Assembly: GCA_964624795.1 (NCBI GenBank)
Contig: CAZUZS010000005.1
Location: 1-64,000, forward strand
DNA: 64,000 bases
Direction of reading: 5' to 3'
Source: CAZUZS01 sp964624795
GTDB taxonomy: Bacteria; Calditrichota; Calditrichia; RBG-13-44-9
The position numbers and the translations under genes were made by a program. Positions within the stretch are counted from its first letter, which is position 1. The number at the start of each line of letters is the position of its first letter. Below, one piece after another: positions 9,182 through 18,074 of this stretch. The notes under the pieces were generated by a model. That model was not told the DNA's origin. It made no database searches and saw nothing but the letters and a program-made list of their open reading frames with translations.

Positions 9182-10294
9182 TTATTTTGCCTGCGTCCAT
9201 TCGATCACAACTTTTATCTCGTCCTGGCCGTGATGCGCGAAAGCCGACTCGAAATCGTCGAACCGGTGGCGGTTTGTGATCAGCTCCGCAACGGCACTTC
9301 CCCAGCGCGAATGCGCAGCGCTCAGGTCGTCCACCGCCATCTGGAAGTGGTCGCGGGACTCGTTCACGCTGCCTAACATCAACTGGTTTTCCAGCACCAG
9401 CTTGCGCAAAATTTCGGCCCCATCCACCTGCACCGGGCGGTCGCCGCCGGGAATGCCGGTGAGCACATAAACGCCATTGATTGCCAGGGCGTCCAGCAGG
9501 TTGAATTCAATGGATGGGATGCCGGTCGCTTCAAAGATTAAATCCATAGGCCCGATCTTGTTGTCCACCTTGTCTGCCGGCACCTGTTTACCGTTGATGT
9601 ATTTTCCCCCGATTTTTTTCAGCCATTGGGGACGTGCGCTGTTCTCCGGCACAATATCCAATCCGTACACCTCCGCTCCGCGAAGGGTAAGGGCCATGGC
9701 TGCCAGCAGCCCGATAGGGCCTAGGCCGGCCACCAGGCAGCGTCTCTGGTACAGCCAATCCGGGTAGGCGGGTGCGTCCGGCAGCCGGGCCAACTGCACC
9801 CGCACCGCCTCATCGATTGCTTTTTCGGCCACCGCCAGCGGTTCGGAAAGAACGCCAATTGGTTCGATCTCGTCCGGTACCCGCACCACGTATTGTTCTT
9901 TGTCCACCACAAGCTCGGCCTGGTATCCGTCCAATCCCCAAATGCCCCGTTCTTTGTAATCCCCTGTCTTGCACATATCGGGGCGGTTCATGGCGCAGGG
10001 CAGGCATTTGCCGCAGCCACGCCGCACGGTGAAGACCGCGTAATCCCCCTTTTTCACCCGCGTCACCCTTGAGCCGGTTTCCACCACCTGCCCGAACATT
10101 TCATGGCCAAGCACCAGGTTGTTCTTTCCGTCGGGGGCCAAGGCGCGGCCCCCGGCAGCCTCCTCGCGATCGGTTCCGCAGATGCCTACCCGAACGATGC
10201 GCAGTTTCACCTCATCCGGCGCCCCGATGGTCGGTTCCGGCCGGTCGACAATTTTGACTTCCGTGCTGCCCGGTTTTACTGCCATTGCTTTCAT
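9182..10294 (-). CDS. Zinc-dependent glucose 1-dehydrogenase (MDR superfamily)
   Basis: 370 residues of the medium-chain dehydrogenase fold. The catalytic zinc site is visible at C39 (GICGTD) and H64-E65 (LGHEMFG), and the structural zinc Cys cluster in RRGCGKCLPCAMNRPDMC. The Rossmann motif GLGPIGLLAA follows. The overall pattern (MKAMAVKPGS, GICGTDREEAAGG) is that of the archaeal/bacterial glucose dehydrogenase subfamily, which oxidises beta-D-glucose to gluconolactone with NAD(P)+. It heads an operon with TauE/SafE, DUF1634 and glgX, consistent with oxidation of glucose freed from glycogen. Start 10294 follows GGGGAGGTTTTT. Another sugar or polyol as substrate cannot be ruled out. Confidence 0.88.
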   Translation of the reverse strand: MKAMAVKPGSTEVKIVDRPEPTIGAPDEVKLRIVRVGICGTDREEAAGGRALAPDGKNNLVLGHEMFGQVVETGSRVTRVKKGDYAVFTVRRGCGKCLPCAMNRPDMCKTGDYKERGIWGLDGYQAELVVDKEQYVVRVPDEIEPIGVLSEPLAVAEKAIDEAVRVQLARLPDAPAYPDWLYQRRCLVAGLGPIGLLAAMALTLRGAEVYGLDIVPENSARPQWLKKIGGKYINGKQVPADKVDNKIGPMDLIFEATGIPSIEFNLLDALAINGVYVLTGIPGGDRPVQVDGAEILRKLVLENQLMLGSVNESRDHFQMAVDDLSAAHSRWGSAVAELITNRHRFDDFESAFAHHGQDEIKVVIEWTQAK

Positions 10295-10346
10295 AAAAAC
10301 CTCCCCGTCTCATTCTTTATTAATCAAAATACAAATCTTTTGTGAT

Positions 10347-10829
10347 TTAATCCCCTGTCCCGACAATCTCATTTTCTCCCCCATTTTCTTTCGAATGAAG
10401 TAATTTAAATATCTCAATTAATGCTTCGTCCTGCGCCGCCAGGTGTTCCAGGATTGCCCGTACCTCCTCTTCGGCTTTCTGGTTAATCAGATAATCATTG
10501 CGGGCTTCTATCCGGTCCCTTTCGGTTTGCCGGTTTTGGCTCATCATGATGATTGGGGCAGTGTATGCTGCCTGCAGCGAAAGGACCAGGTTCATCAGGA
10601 TAAAAGGGTAGGGATCCCAATGATTAATCCATGCCGTCACATTCAAAATGACCCAGACGGTTAGCAACAGTGATTGAATGATGATAAATTTCCAGGAACC
10701 GACCGTGGCGGCTACCACGTCTGCCGCCCGCTGTCCCATCGTTTTCTGTTCTTCCAACAATTTGTTCACATTTTGGATCGGGGGATGCGTATGTTTGAAG
10801 GGCGTTGGGAAGTGAACTTTCTTTGCCAT
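10347..10829 (-). CDS. DUF1003 membrane protein
   Basis: 160 residues with two membrane helices (about 46-66 and 77-99) and the DUF1003 signature: an N-terminal helix NVNKLLEEQKTMGQRAAD, then NLVLSLQAAYTAPIIMMSQNRQ and the RDRIEARNDY segment, ending in a helical tail. The family is widespread in bacteria and its function is not established. Start ATG 10827-10829 follows TGGAGAAATAG. It lies upstream of the glucose dehydrogenase gene on the same strand with a 52-base spacer. Confidence 0.88.
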   Translation of the reverse strand: MAKKVHFPTPFKHTHPPIQNVNKLLEEQKTMGQRAADVVAATVGSWKFIIIQSLLLTVWVILNVTAWINHWDPYPFILMNLVLSLQAAYTAPIIMMSQNRQTERDRIEARNDYLINQKAEEEVRAILEHLAAQDEALIEIFKLLHSKENGGENEIVGTGD

Positions 10830-10929
10830 CTATTTCTCCATGTCCTGTTTTAAACTTTCGTAAAACAAAAAACTCACCGGTGAGTAGTTCAATTAAGAAA
10901 TAACTAGCCAAATAACCCACCCTCTCTTT

Positions 10930-10957
10930 CCCCCTCCCTTATGCATAAGGGAGGGGG
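10930..10957. repeat. Perfect 28-base palindrome between DUF1003 and CLC genes
   Basis: CCCCCTCCCTT, ATGCAT, then AAGGGAGGGGG: an 11-base perfect stem around a self-complementary ATGCAT core. No T-run follows on either strand, so it is not a standard intrinsic terminator. It resembles dispersed palindromic (REP-like) elements, but no second copy is in this window. Confidence 0.6.
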
Positions 10958-11080
10958 ATTAAAGGGGAGAGTCAGAAAAAATAATCATTGTTTAGACACC
11001 CACCTTTAAGTGAAGTGTTACTGTAAAACTCAAATTCATTCTGTACTTCCTGTATTGTTTGAGGCAAAGTCATCTTCCCC

Positions 11081-12901
11081 TCATTCAGTCTGCCCCGAAA
11101 AGATCTCGAAGTCCGATTCCATGGAATCCACAATATCTTCCTTCGTTATAAAACCTGACGTACTTTCCGCTGTTGCTGTTTCCTGATCCCGGGTGACCAG
11201 CACAAGCGAAGCCTTTCGGTCGCGCAACCCGTCGACGACATGCGAAAGGTTGCTTTCGCCTGTGATTGCAAAAAAGTCTGTGCGTGCCATTTCTCCCACG
11301 GTGTCGGAAGTATTCCTTCCCGTGAAGGCAGCCAGCGCTGCATCCCTTGTGAGATAACCTGAGATTTTCCCTGCTTCTTCTACCAGAAAATGGGAGATTT
11401 CAGCGTTGCCGGCAACCATCTGCGCGAACTCGTTTTGGGATCGCGAAGCGGGAATAATGAGAAAGTTGGTCTCCATTACATTCCGGGCGTGTTTTAGCAA
11501 ATAATAATTGGTTTGCAGAGACTTCGGTAAAGAATGCCCGCGCCGCACTATTTTGAGAGTGTAAACGGTTTCTTCCACAAACAGCCGCCGAATGCCATAG
11601 CTGACCGCGACTGTAATTGTCATGGGAATCAGCGCGTTATAATCCAGCGTCATCTCGAAAATCATAATGATGGCGGCAATTGCGGCTCCGGTTGACCCGC
11701 TGATAAGACCCGCCATGCCGGCTACCGCGAATGCCGGAGCGCTGAACGGAAGGCCTGGAAATAGCCGGCTCAGAAAAATGCCGTAGGCGCCACCAAGCGC
11801 AGCCCCAATGTAAAGATGCGGCGAAAAGATTCCTCCCGATGCGCCGGAACCGAGGCTGATGGACACAACCAGAGTTTTGACGACCGCCAAAAGAACCAGC
11901 AGATACAGGATTGAAAGCCTGCCGGTAAGAATGTCCTGAATGGTTGCATACCCGATTCCCTCAACATAGTACTGTCCCCAGATCCGCATCATGATATACA
12001 TGATAATTCCGACAATGAACATGCCGAGAGCATGGCGTGTGTAATAATTCCCCTTAATATGCTTGTCGAAGAAATCTTCAAAACTGTAAATGGTTTTGAT
12101 CGAAATAGCTGAGAAAAGGCCGGCAAGTATTCCCAGTCCAATGTATGAAATCAGCACCCAGGGATTGGCGATATGCACGCTGAAATCCTTTAAGAAGGGG
12201 ACTTCGAAAGCGGGGTGTGCGCTGAAAAAATTCTGGCCGATGTAGGCACCAGTGGCGGAAGCGATGGCCACCGGAACCAGCGTCCGCACGCTTACCTCGT
12301 GCAGCATAATCTCCGTAGCAAAAAGCATCCCGCCTACGGGTGTGTTGAATGTAGCGGCAATTCCGCCCCCGGCGCCGGCTGCCACCAGGGTAATCCGCTG
12401 CCATGCAGACATGGGAATAAACTGCCCGATTGTGGAGCCGAAGGCCGATCCAATCTGGATGATGGGGCCTTCGCGTCCCACCGAGGCGCCGCTTCCCAGG
12501 GAGAGAGCGGATGCCAGCGATTTGACAGCAGCCTTGAATGGTTGGACGATTCCTTTCTTATAATAGATTGCATCGATCACTTCCGGAACACCGGTTCCTT
12601 TTGTTTCCGGGGCATACCGCTTTACCAGGAACGCAACTCCCAGGGCACCTGCAACCGGCACAAAAACAACCAGCGGCCCCCAGATGCTGGTCGGGGTGTG
12701 AATGCCCGCGTTATAGGAAATGGATAATTTACCGGTGAACATCAGATTATGAACAAAAGCCACCATAGCCCTGAAGATTACGGCCCCAAATCCGGCTACC
12801 ACCCCGATGATAACCGACAGCAGCGAGAGCTTAAAAAAGCTCAGCGGTTCGCTCTTTTTGATTTTGGTGGAATCATCTATGTTCATATATTTTTCGGCCA
12901 T
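11081..12901 (-). CDS. CLC-family chloride channel/antiporter with C-terminal CBS pair
   Basis: 606 residues. The CLC anion-pathway motifs are all present: GTGVPEV (GxGxP, with Thr in the usual Ser position), GREGP with the gating Glu, and the helix-N segment GSGASGGIFSP. After the membrane part (to about residue 440) come two CBS domains (VMETNFLIIPAS onward; DTVGEMARTD to ITKEDIV) that in other CLC proteins bind nucleotides. It would move Cl- or a similar anion across the inner membrane. It is last in the gnd-zwf-pgl-S2P-CLC-CLC run, 48 bases after another CLC gene. The ribosome site before the chosen ATG is weak, so an internal start a few codons later is possible. Confidence 0.93.
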   Translation of the reverse strand: MAEKYMNIDDSTKIKKSEPLSFFKLSLLSVIIGVVAGFGAVIFRAMVAFVHNLMFTGKLSISYNAGIHTPTSIWGPLVVFVPVAGALGVAFLVKRYAPETKGTGVPEVIDAIYYKKGIVQPFKAAVKSLASALSLGSGASVGREGPIIQIGSAFGSTIGQFIPMSAWQRITLVAAGAGGGIAATFNTPVGGMLFATEIMLHEVSVRTLVPVAIASATGAYIGQNFFSAHPAFEVPFLKDFSVHIANPWVLISYIGLGILAGLFSAISIKTIYSFEDFFDKHIKGNYYTRHALGMFIVGIIMYIMMRIWGQYYVEGIGYATIQDILTGRLSILYLLVLLAVVKTLVVSISLGSGASGGIFSPHLYIGAALGGAYGIFLSRLFPGLPFSAPAFAVAGMAGLISGSTGAAIAAIIMIFEMTLDYNALIPMTITVAVSYGIRRLFVEETVYTLKIVRRGHSLPKSLQTNYYLLKHARNVMETNFLIIPASRSQNEFAQMVAGNAEISHFLVEEAGKISGYLTRDAALAAFTGRNTSDTVGEMARTDFFAITGESNLSHVVDGLRDRKASLVLVTRDQETATAESTSGFITKEDIVDSMESDFEIFSGQTE

Positions 12902-12949
12902 GTTTTAATAATATAATTTCCCCGAAAATCCCTGAAAGCTTGTATCCCT

Positions 12950-14569
12950 TTACTTGTCATCTGCTTTAAATTTGATTTCAAGCGGCAGGAAATGCACTTT
13001 CAATTCCTGCAGCTTCGCCGGTGTGGTTAATGCCAACAGCCGGTCGTCTTTTTGCAAGACGGTATTGGGATGGGGGATAATCATTTGCTCTTTCCTGAAA
13101 ATCGCGATTACCTTCCAGTCTTCACTCTCTGCAAAAATACATTCTTCCTCAATGGTTTTGCCGATACAGGGACTCTCCGGGTGGACAGTTCCGAAAAACA
13201 GTTGTTTCCCATCAGGCAAATCCACCGGGATGCCGGAATTCAACAATCCCACAAGGTTAACATGACCCAGCGTATTAGGATCAATTGTGAGGTGCTCACT
13301 CAAAATATTCAATGCGGTTTTAAGATCTTCTACCTGGTGGGCAGGCGAAGCGGCCCGATTTTTGACCTGTTCTTCATAAAGGCTTCTGTATTTAAACGGA
13401 GCGGAAAGTGTTTTTTGAACAAAAAGAGCCAACATAACGGCCAGTGCCGAGGCCGCCAACAGGTGAAAGCCGCCGGTCATTTCCGCGACCATCAGCACTG
13501 CAGCGATGGATACCCGGGCGGAGCTGCCCAAAACCGCCGCCATCCCCACTACCACAAAAGCTGCGGAGGGCATGTGAAAAATATGAGCCAACAAGCCTCC
13601 TAACATTCCCCCGACAAACATGGTAGGAATGAAGATGCCGCCGGAACCGCCGGATGAAATCGTGAGAGAGGTTGCAATGATTTTGCTGAGTAACAAAACC
13701 ACCAGCAAAGTTTTGGTAAGCTCCCCGTTAATCGCCTGTTGAATCCAGCCGTAGCCGCCGCCCAGAACCTGCGGCAGAATGAGCGCCATAAGCCCTACGC
13801 CGAGGCCGCCAATAGCCGGCTTGAAATGTTCCGGAATCCGAATTTTCTGAAAGAAATCCCGTGTGCTATATAGTGCTATAGGTATTATCGTGCCGATGAC
13901 CCCGGCGCTCATTCCCAGGATTGAATACCACACGTAGTCGGTAAAATTAGGAACCCCCAAACCGGGAGGAATCCGGAAAAGCGGCTGCCAACCGATAAAA
14001 ATTCCATTCACAGTGTAAGCGTTGATAGAACCCAACATGGTGTAAAGTAACGCATCCGGTTCGAACTCCATGTCGCGGTAGAGAACCTCGATGGCAAAAA
14101 TGCCGGTGCCGATGGGCGAACGAAAAATTGCCGACAGCCCGGCAGCCAAGCCGATNNNNNNNNNNNNNNNNNNNNNNNNNNNNNNNNNNNNNNNNNNNNN
14201 NNNNNNNNNNNNNNNNNNNNNNNNNNNNNNNNNNNNNNNNNNNNNNNNNNNNNNNACCAGCACACCGGCAATGAGGCCGCCCAGCGCCACAACCAGCGGA
14301 ATGAGCCACAAGCCGTGGCTGCCGATAACCTGGTAGGCAGATCTCCCTTCATTTGGCAGACCGGGAATACTGTATCCGGCAATTCCTTTCAGAAAAATGT
14401 TTTGCGCCAGCTTTAGCAGAAAAATAAACAGCCGGGCGCCTATGGCACCGACTATTCCCAACACAATTGTATCTAATATGAGAATTTGCTGGCGCCTTGT
14501 TTTTCCAGAATACCGTAACCAAGAAAACGTTGCAATTCTCCTTTTCTTTAGACCTGCTGTCTCCTTCAT
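12950..14569 (-). CDS. Second CLC-family anion channel/antiporter with TrkA-C domain (gap inside)
   Basis: The frame reads as a CLC protein (SAIFRSPIGTGIFAIEVL, SSGGSGGIFIPTMFVGG, then GSSARVSIAAVLMVAEMTGG) with a C-terminal RCK_C/TrkA-C-like domain (GKTIEEECIFAESEDWKVIAI to LLALTTPAKL) instead of CBS domains. An assembly gap at 14156-14255 removes the region that would hold the GxGxP and GREGP motifs, so channel versus antiporter type cannot be judged. The domain difference from the downstream CLC suggests the two are not simple duplicates but respond to different ligands. The start at 14569 has no clear ribosome site. Confidence 0.9.
   Translation of the reverse strand: MKETAGLKKRRIATFSWLRYSGKTRRQQILILDTIVLGIVGAIGARLFIFLLKLAQNIFLKGIAGYSIPGLPNEGRSAYQVIGSHGLWLIPLVVALGGLIAGVLXXXXXXXXXXXXXXXXXXXXXXXXXXXXXXXXXXIGLAAGLSAIFRSPIGTGIFAIEVLYRDMEFEPDALLYTMLGSINAYTVNGIFIGWQPLFRIPPGLGVPNFTDYVWYSILGMSAGVIGTIIPIALYSTRDFFQKIRIPEHFKPAIGGLGVGLMALILPQVLGGGYGWIQQAINGELTKTLLVVLLLSKIIATSLTISSGGSGGIFIPTMFVGGMLGGLLAHIFHMPSAAFVVVGMAAVLGSSARVSIAAVLMVAEMTGGFHLLAASALAVMLALFVQKTLSAPFKYRSLYEEQVKNRAASPAHQVEDLKTALNILSEHLTIDPNTLGHVNLVGLLNSGIPVDLPDGKQLFFGTVHPESPCIGKTIEEECIFAESEDWKVIAIFRKEQMIIPHPNTVLQKDDRLLALTTPAKLQELKVHFLPLEIKFKADDK
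14156..14255. other. Assembly gap of 100 N inside a CLC gene
   Basis: Exactly 100 N. The frame happens to continue across it, but CLC proteins normally have roughly 70-80 residues between the flanking segments (AGVL and GLAAGLSAIFR), about twice what 100 bases could code, so the real gap is likely longer. Confidence 0.95.
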
Positions 14570-14620
14570 GTGGGAATAACTGCCCGCTATTCAGGAGGCA
14601 AAAATGGAATGACCAGGTTG

Positions 14621-15739
14621 TTAACTTCCAAATTCCTGCTGGTTGCGCAAAAATGTGATAATGCTTTCCCGCGTCAGAATGCCGACCACAATCCCGTTAT
14701 CTTCCACCGGCATCTGGTTCACGCCGTTTTCGTCCATTTTGCGAAGTGCGTCCCACAAAGAGGTGTCCGGGGTAACCTTCTGCAATTCTCTTTCAGGAAT
14801 CATGACATCTGTGACATGGGTAGTAGGCCATTTTTCCCGCGAAATTTCCCTGACCCGGTGAAGGGTTAGCAATCCTAAGGGATGTTCTCCCCGTTCTACC
14901 ATAAAACTTCGTTGGCCGTTGCCCAGAATATGATGATCAACCAACTGTTGCAGCGTGGTGTCGGCGGGAATAATTGTGAAATTGCGCCGCATGGCTTCCG
15001 ATACGCGATGATTCCCGATTAAATCGTGAATGGTAAGCTGCTGTCGTTCGGCGGTGGCAGCCCTTTCCAGGAACCAGCCGATGAAGGCGATCCATAAACC
15101 ATTTCCGAGGTCGCCGGCAAATATTTGAACGCCTCCCCAAAAGATGAAGAGAAAGCCGAAAAAACGTCCCACATTTGAGGCAATGGTTGTCGCCTTGCGA
15201 AAGCTGTGGGAGATGCCCCACACAATCGCCCGGAATACCCTCCCGCCATCCAATGGGAAACCGGGAATCAGGTTGAAAATGGCAAGAACAAGATTGATGA
15301 GAGCCAGATATTTAAACAGCCCCAACAGCCACGGAATGCCTCCTGAAACCCCTGTAAGCAGGTAGAAGATTCCGGCCAGAATCAGGCTCACGATTGGCCC
15401 CGCTACTGCAATCCAGAATTCAGCGGAAGCCTTGGGCGGTTCGCCGGCAATCTGAGCGATGCCGCCAAAAATGAAAAGCGTAATTCGTTTGACTTTGATC
15501 TTGTACTGCATGGAAACAATGGAATGCCCCAATTCGTGGAGTAAAACGCACACAAAGAGCAAAATGGCGGTGGCGGCGCTTACCAGCCAGTACTCCGCCT
15601 GTGACCAATGACTAAATTCCACCGGGTAGTAGTTTCTTGCCAACAGCCATGTCAGGAAGACAAACACCAGAAACCAGGAATAATCCAGGCCAATTTCAAT
15701 ACCGAGTATTCGTCCTAATGGAATATTACGAAGCCGCAT
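14621..15739 (-). CDS. Site-2 protease family (M50) intramembrane zinc protease with CBS domains
   Basis: 372 residues from ATG 15737-15739, chosen because a GGGAAGAT site precedes it and the family starts close to MRLRNIPLGRI; an upstream in-frame extension lies inside the pgl gene. Membrane helices carry the zinc-binding HELGH (68-72) and the second-ligand motif NLIPGFPLDGGRV. A CBS pair follows (FTIIPADTTLQQLV; VTPDTSLWDALRKMDENGV). This is the group-III S2P layout (SpoIVFB-like plus CBS), in which CBS domains gate the protease by nucleotide binding. It overlaps pgl by 14 bases and is followed by two CLC genes. Confidence 0.93.
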   Translation of the reverse strand: MRLRNIPLGRILGIEIGLDYSWFLVFVFLTWLLARNYYPVEFSHWSQAEYWLVSAATAILLFVCVLLHELGHSIVSMQYKIKVKRITLFIFGGIAQIAGEPPKASAEFWIAVAGPIVSLILAGIFYLLTGVSGGIPWLLGLFKYLALINLVLAIFNLIPGFPLDGGRVFRAIVWGISHSFRKATTIASNVGRFFGFLFIFWGGVQIFAGDLGNGLWIAFIGWFLERAATAERQQLTIHDLIGNHRVSEAMRRNFTIIPADTTLQQLVDHHILGNGQRSFMVERGEHPLGLLTLHRVREISREKWPTTHVTDVMIPERELQKVTPDTSLWDALRKMDENGVNQMPVEDNGIVVGILTRESIITFLRNQQEFGS

Positions 15740-16466
15740 GATATCTTCCCTTAATTTTTGCCGCGGCAGGCTCGTCCACCAGCCAGTTAATTTCACCCCG
15801 GCTGGGTTGGATAATCTGTGCGGGAAATCTTTCGGGCTGGTACCGACCTTCCAGTACCTGCGCCAAAATGTCGGCTTTTTCTTTCCCAAAGACCAGGAAA
15901 GCAATGTTTTCCGCATTATTAATGACCGGCACTGTCAGGCTGACACGATGGATATCCTCATTCGGCTTTTGAACCTGCACAACCCAGCGCTCTTTTTCAT
16001 TCAGCGCAGGCGATTCCGGGAACAATGAAGCGGTATGCCCGTCGGTGCCCAGCCCTAAGAGAATCAGGTCAAAGCGAGGCGGATCGGTATCGAAATTATG
16101 TCTGAGCACACTTTCATAATGATCTACCGTTTCACCGGGTGTCAACGCGCAAACCATGCGATGAATATGCTCCGAAGGAACCGGGACAAACTTGAGCAGC
16201 GTGTTTGCCGCCATTCCCGCGTTCGAACGCGGATCATTCCAGGGCACACACCGTTCGTCTCCCCAGAATATGAAAGTTTTTTCCCACAACGCCTGGTGGC
16301 GATATGGGGCCCTGGCAAGAAGTTCGTACATCATCCTGGGAGAGTTTCCTCCCGAAAGCGCAACCGTAAAGCGGCCGTTTTTTTCCACCGCCCGTCGTGC
16401 GGTTTGGAAAAAAAGTTCAGCCGCAGCGTGGCTAACTTCTTTTGCATCAGAATAAACTTGAATCAT
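15726..16466 (-). CDS. pgl: 6-phosphogluconolactonase
   Basis: 246 residues, the usual length of the SOL/DevB-type lactonase. Family motifs are visible: ALSGGNSPRMMYELLA, FWGDERCVPWNDPRSN, DLILLGLGTDGHTASLFPES and a final ITWLVDEPAA-like end (INWLVDEPAAA). It hydrolyses 6-phosphogluconolactone, the product of the adjacent zwf enzyme, to 6-phosphogluconate for the adjacent gnd enzyme. Start ATG 16464-16466 is preceded by AGGAGAGAAAGAAA. It lies 57 bases after zwf and overlaps the site-2 protease gene. Confidence 0.94.
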   Translation of the reverse strand: MIQVYSDAKEVSHAAAELFFQTARRAVEKNGRFTVALSGGNSPRMMYELLARAPYRHQALWEKTFIFWGDERCVPWNDPRSNAGMAANTLLKFVPVPSEHIHRMVCALTPGETVDHYESVLRHNFDTDPPRFDLILLGLGTDGHTASLFPESPALNEKERWVVQVQKPNEDIHRVSLTVPVINNAENIAFLVFGKEKADILAQVLEGRYQPERFPAQIIQPSRGEINWLVDEPAAAKIKGRYHAAS

Positions 16467-16523
16467 TTTCTTTCTCTCCTTAAAAGGCGCCCACCCCGAT
16501 GGGCGCAACGATTTGGTTTTGCA

Positions 16524-18065
16524 TTATTGTTCTTTCTCATTCTCGTCTTGTTGAGCCCCTCTTTTCCGCGGGAGAGTGGCCCAATTATGACCATCCCTTG
16601 CGACCAGCGCTTCAGCATCGTCCGGTCCCCAGCTCCCTGCCGGATAATTGGGGAAAACGTAAGAAGGCTTAGCATCCCAGGCTTCCAAAATGGGCATCAG
16701 AATGTCCCAGGCGGCTTCCACCTGATCGGCGCGCATGAAAAGCGTTGCGTCTCCCAGCATTACATCCAGGAGCAGGGTTTCATAGGCTTCCGGGGGCTCT
16801 GTGGTATACGAATCGCTGTAATTGAATTCCATATCTTCCAAATTCAGGATCATGTTCAAACCGGGTTGTTTAGCCTGGAACCGCAATCGAATGGTCTTCT
16901 GTGGTTGAATGGTGATGATGAGTCTGTTTGGCTGCCAGTTTGCGGCCGCTTCCGAGGGAAACGATTGATGCGGGACGCGCCGGAATTGGATGGTAATCAC
17001 GGAGATTTTTTCCGGAAGCCGCTTGCCGGTTCGTATATAAAACGGCACATCCTGCCACCGCCAGTTGTCAATAAAGAACTTCACGGCTGCGAATGTTTCG
17101 GTATCGGATTCGGGATCAACTCCCGGCTCTTCGCGATAACCAGCCACATGATCACCCTTCTGCCAGCCGGGGCCATACTGACCGCGTACTGCATTCTCCT
17201 GAATTTCCTGGCGGTTAAATCTGCGAATGGCATGCAGTACATCAACTTTCCGGTTCCTCACTTCGTCGGCATCGAAAGAAACCGGCGGCTCCATGGCGAT
17301 CAGGCAAAGAAGCTGCAGCAAATGGTTCTGAATCATATCCCGCAGGGCGCCGGCGTGGTCGTAGTAGCCACCGCGATGTTCAACCCCCACCTTTTCCGCT
17401 ACAGTGATCTGCACATGGTCTATGTAATTGCGGTTCCAAACGGGCTCGAACAGCGCATTTGCAAACCGCAGAGCCAGAATGTTCTGGACCGTCTCTTTCC
17501 CAAGATAATGATCGATCCGGTAAATTTGTCTTTCTTCAAAAACATTTGTCAGCATACGGTTCAGGGAGCGGGCGCTCTCCAAATTATGCCCGAATGGTTT
17601 TTCCACCACTACCCTCGAAGTTCCTGCGTCACCGGTTAAACCGGATTTTCCCAGGTGGGTAGCTATAGTTTCGATCAGATTGGGCGGGACGGCCATGTAA
17701 AATAACCGGATTGCTTTGGCGCCCGCTTCTTTTTCGAACCGCTCGATGATATCTGAAATTTCTTTATAGGTTTCAGTCCTGGTAAAATCGGCTTTTTGGT
17801 AGGAGAGCGAAGCGGCAAATTTTTTCCATTCATCACTTCTGGCTTTGCCTCTGCGTGAGAAATTTTCCACGCCCTCCCGGAGGTGGCTGCGATAATCGTC
17901 ATCGGAAAAATCTTTGCTATCGATACCGATAAGTGCAAATCGCTCGTTCAATCGATGATCGAGGAACAGGTTGTAGATAGCAGGGACCAGCTTACGCCAG
18001 GTGAGATCGCCGCCGCCGCCAAAAATGACTACCACTGTCGGATTTGTTTTATTATTCATTTCCAT
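16524..18065 (-). CDS. zwf: Glucose-6-phosphate 1-dehydrogenase
   Basis: 513 residues, normal for the family. The N-terminal nucleotide-binding loop is IFGGGGDLTWRKLVPA, and the catalytic/substrate segment RIDHYLGKETVQN carries the conserved His and Lys. It oxidises glucose-6-phosphate to 6-phosphogluconolactone and makes NADPH, the first step of the oxidative pentose phosphate pathway. It starts 9 bases after the gnd stop and is followed by pgl, so all three enzymes of the oxidative branch are in one transcript. Two ATG codons two residues apart could serve as start. Confidence 0.96.
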   Translation of the reverse strand: MEMNNKTNPTVVVIFGGGGDLTWRKLVPAIYNLFLDHRLNERFALIGIDSKDFSDDDYRSHLREGVENFSRRGKARSDEWKKFAASLSYQKADFTRTETYKEISDIIERFEKEAGAKAIRLFYMAVPPNLIETIATHLGKSGLTGDAGTSRVVVEKPFGHNLESARSLNRMLTNVFEERQIYRIDHYLGKETVQNILALRFANALFEPVWNRNYIDHVQITVAEKVGVEHRGGYYDHAGALRDMIQNHLLQLLCLIAMEPPVSFDADEVRNRKVDVLHAIRRFNRQEIQENAVRGQYGPGWQKGDHVAGYREEPGVDPESDTETFAAVKFFIDNWRWQDVPFYIRTGKRLPEKISVITIQFRRVPHQSFPSEAAANWQPNRLIITIQPQKTIRLRFQAKQPGLNMILNLEDMEFNYSDSYTTEPPEAYETLLLDVMLGDATLFMRADQVEAAWDILMPILEAWDAKPSYVFPNYPAGSWGPDDAEALVARDGHNWATLPRKRGAQQDENEKEQ

Positions 18066-18074
18066 TTTTCGCCT

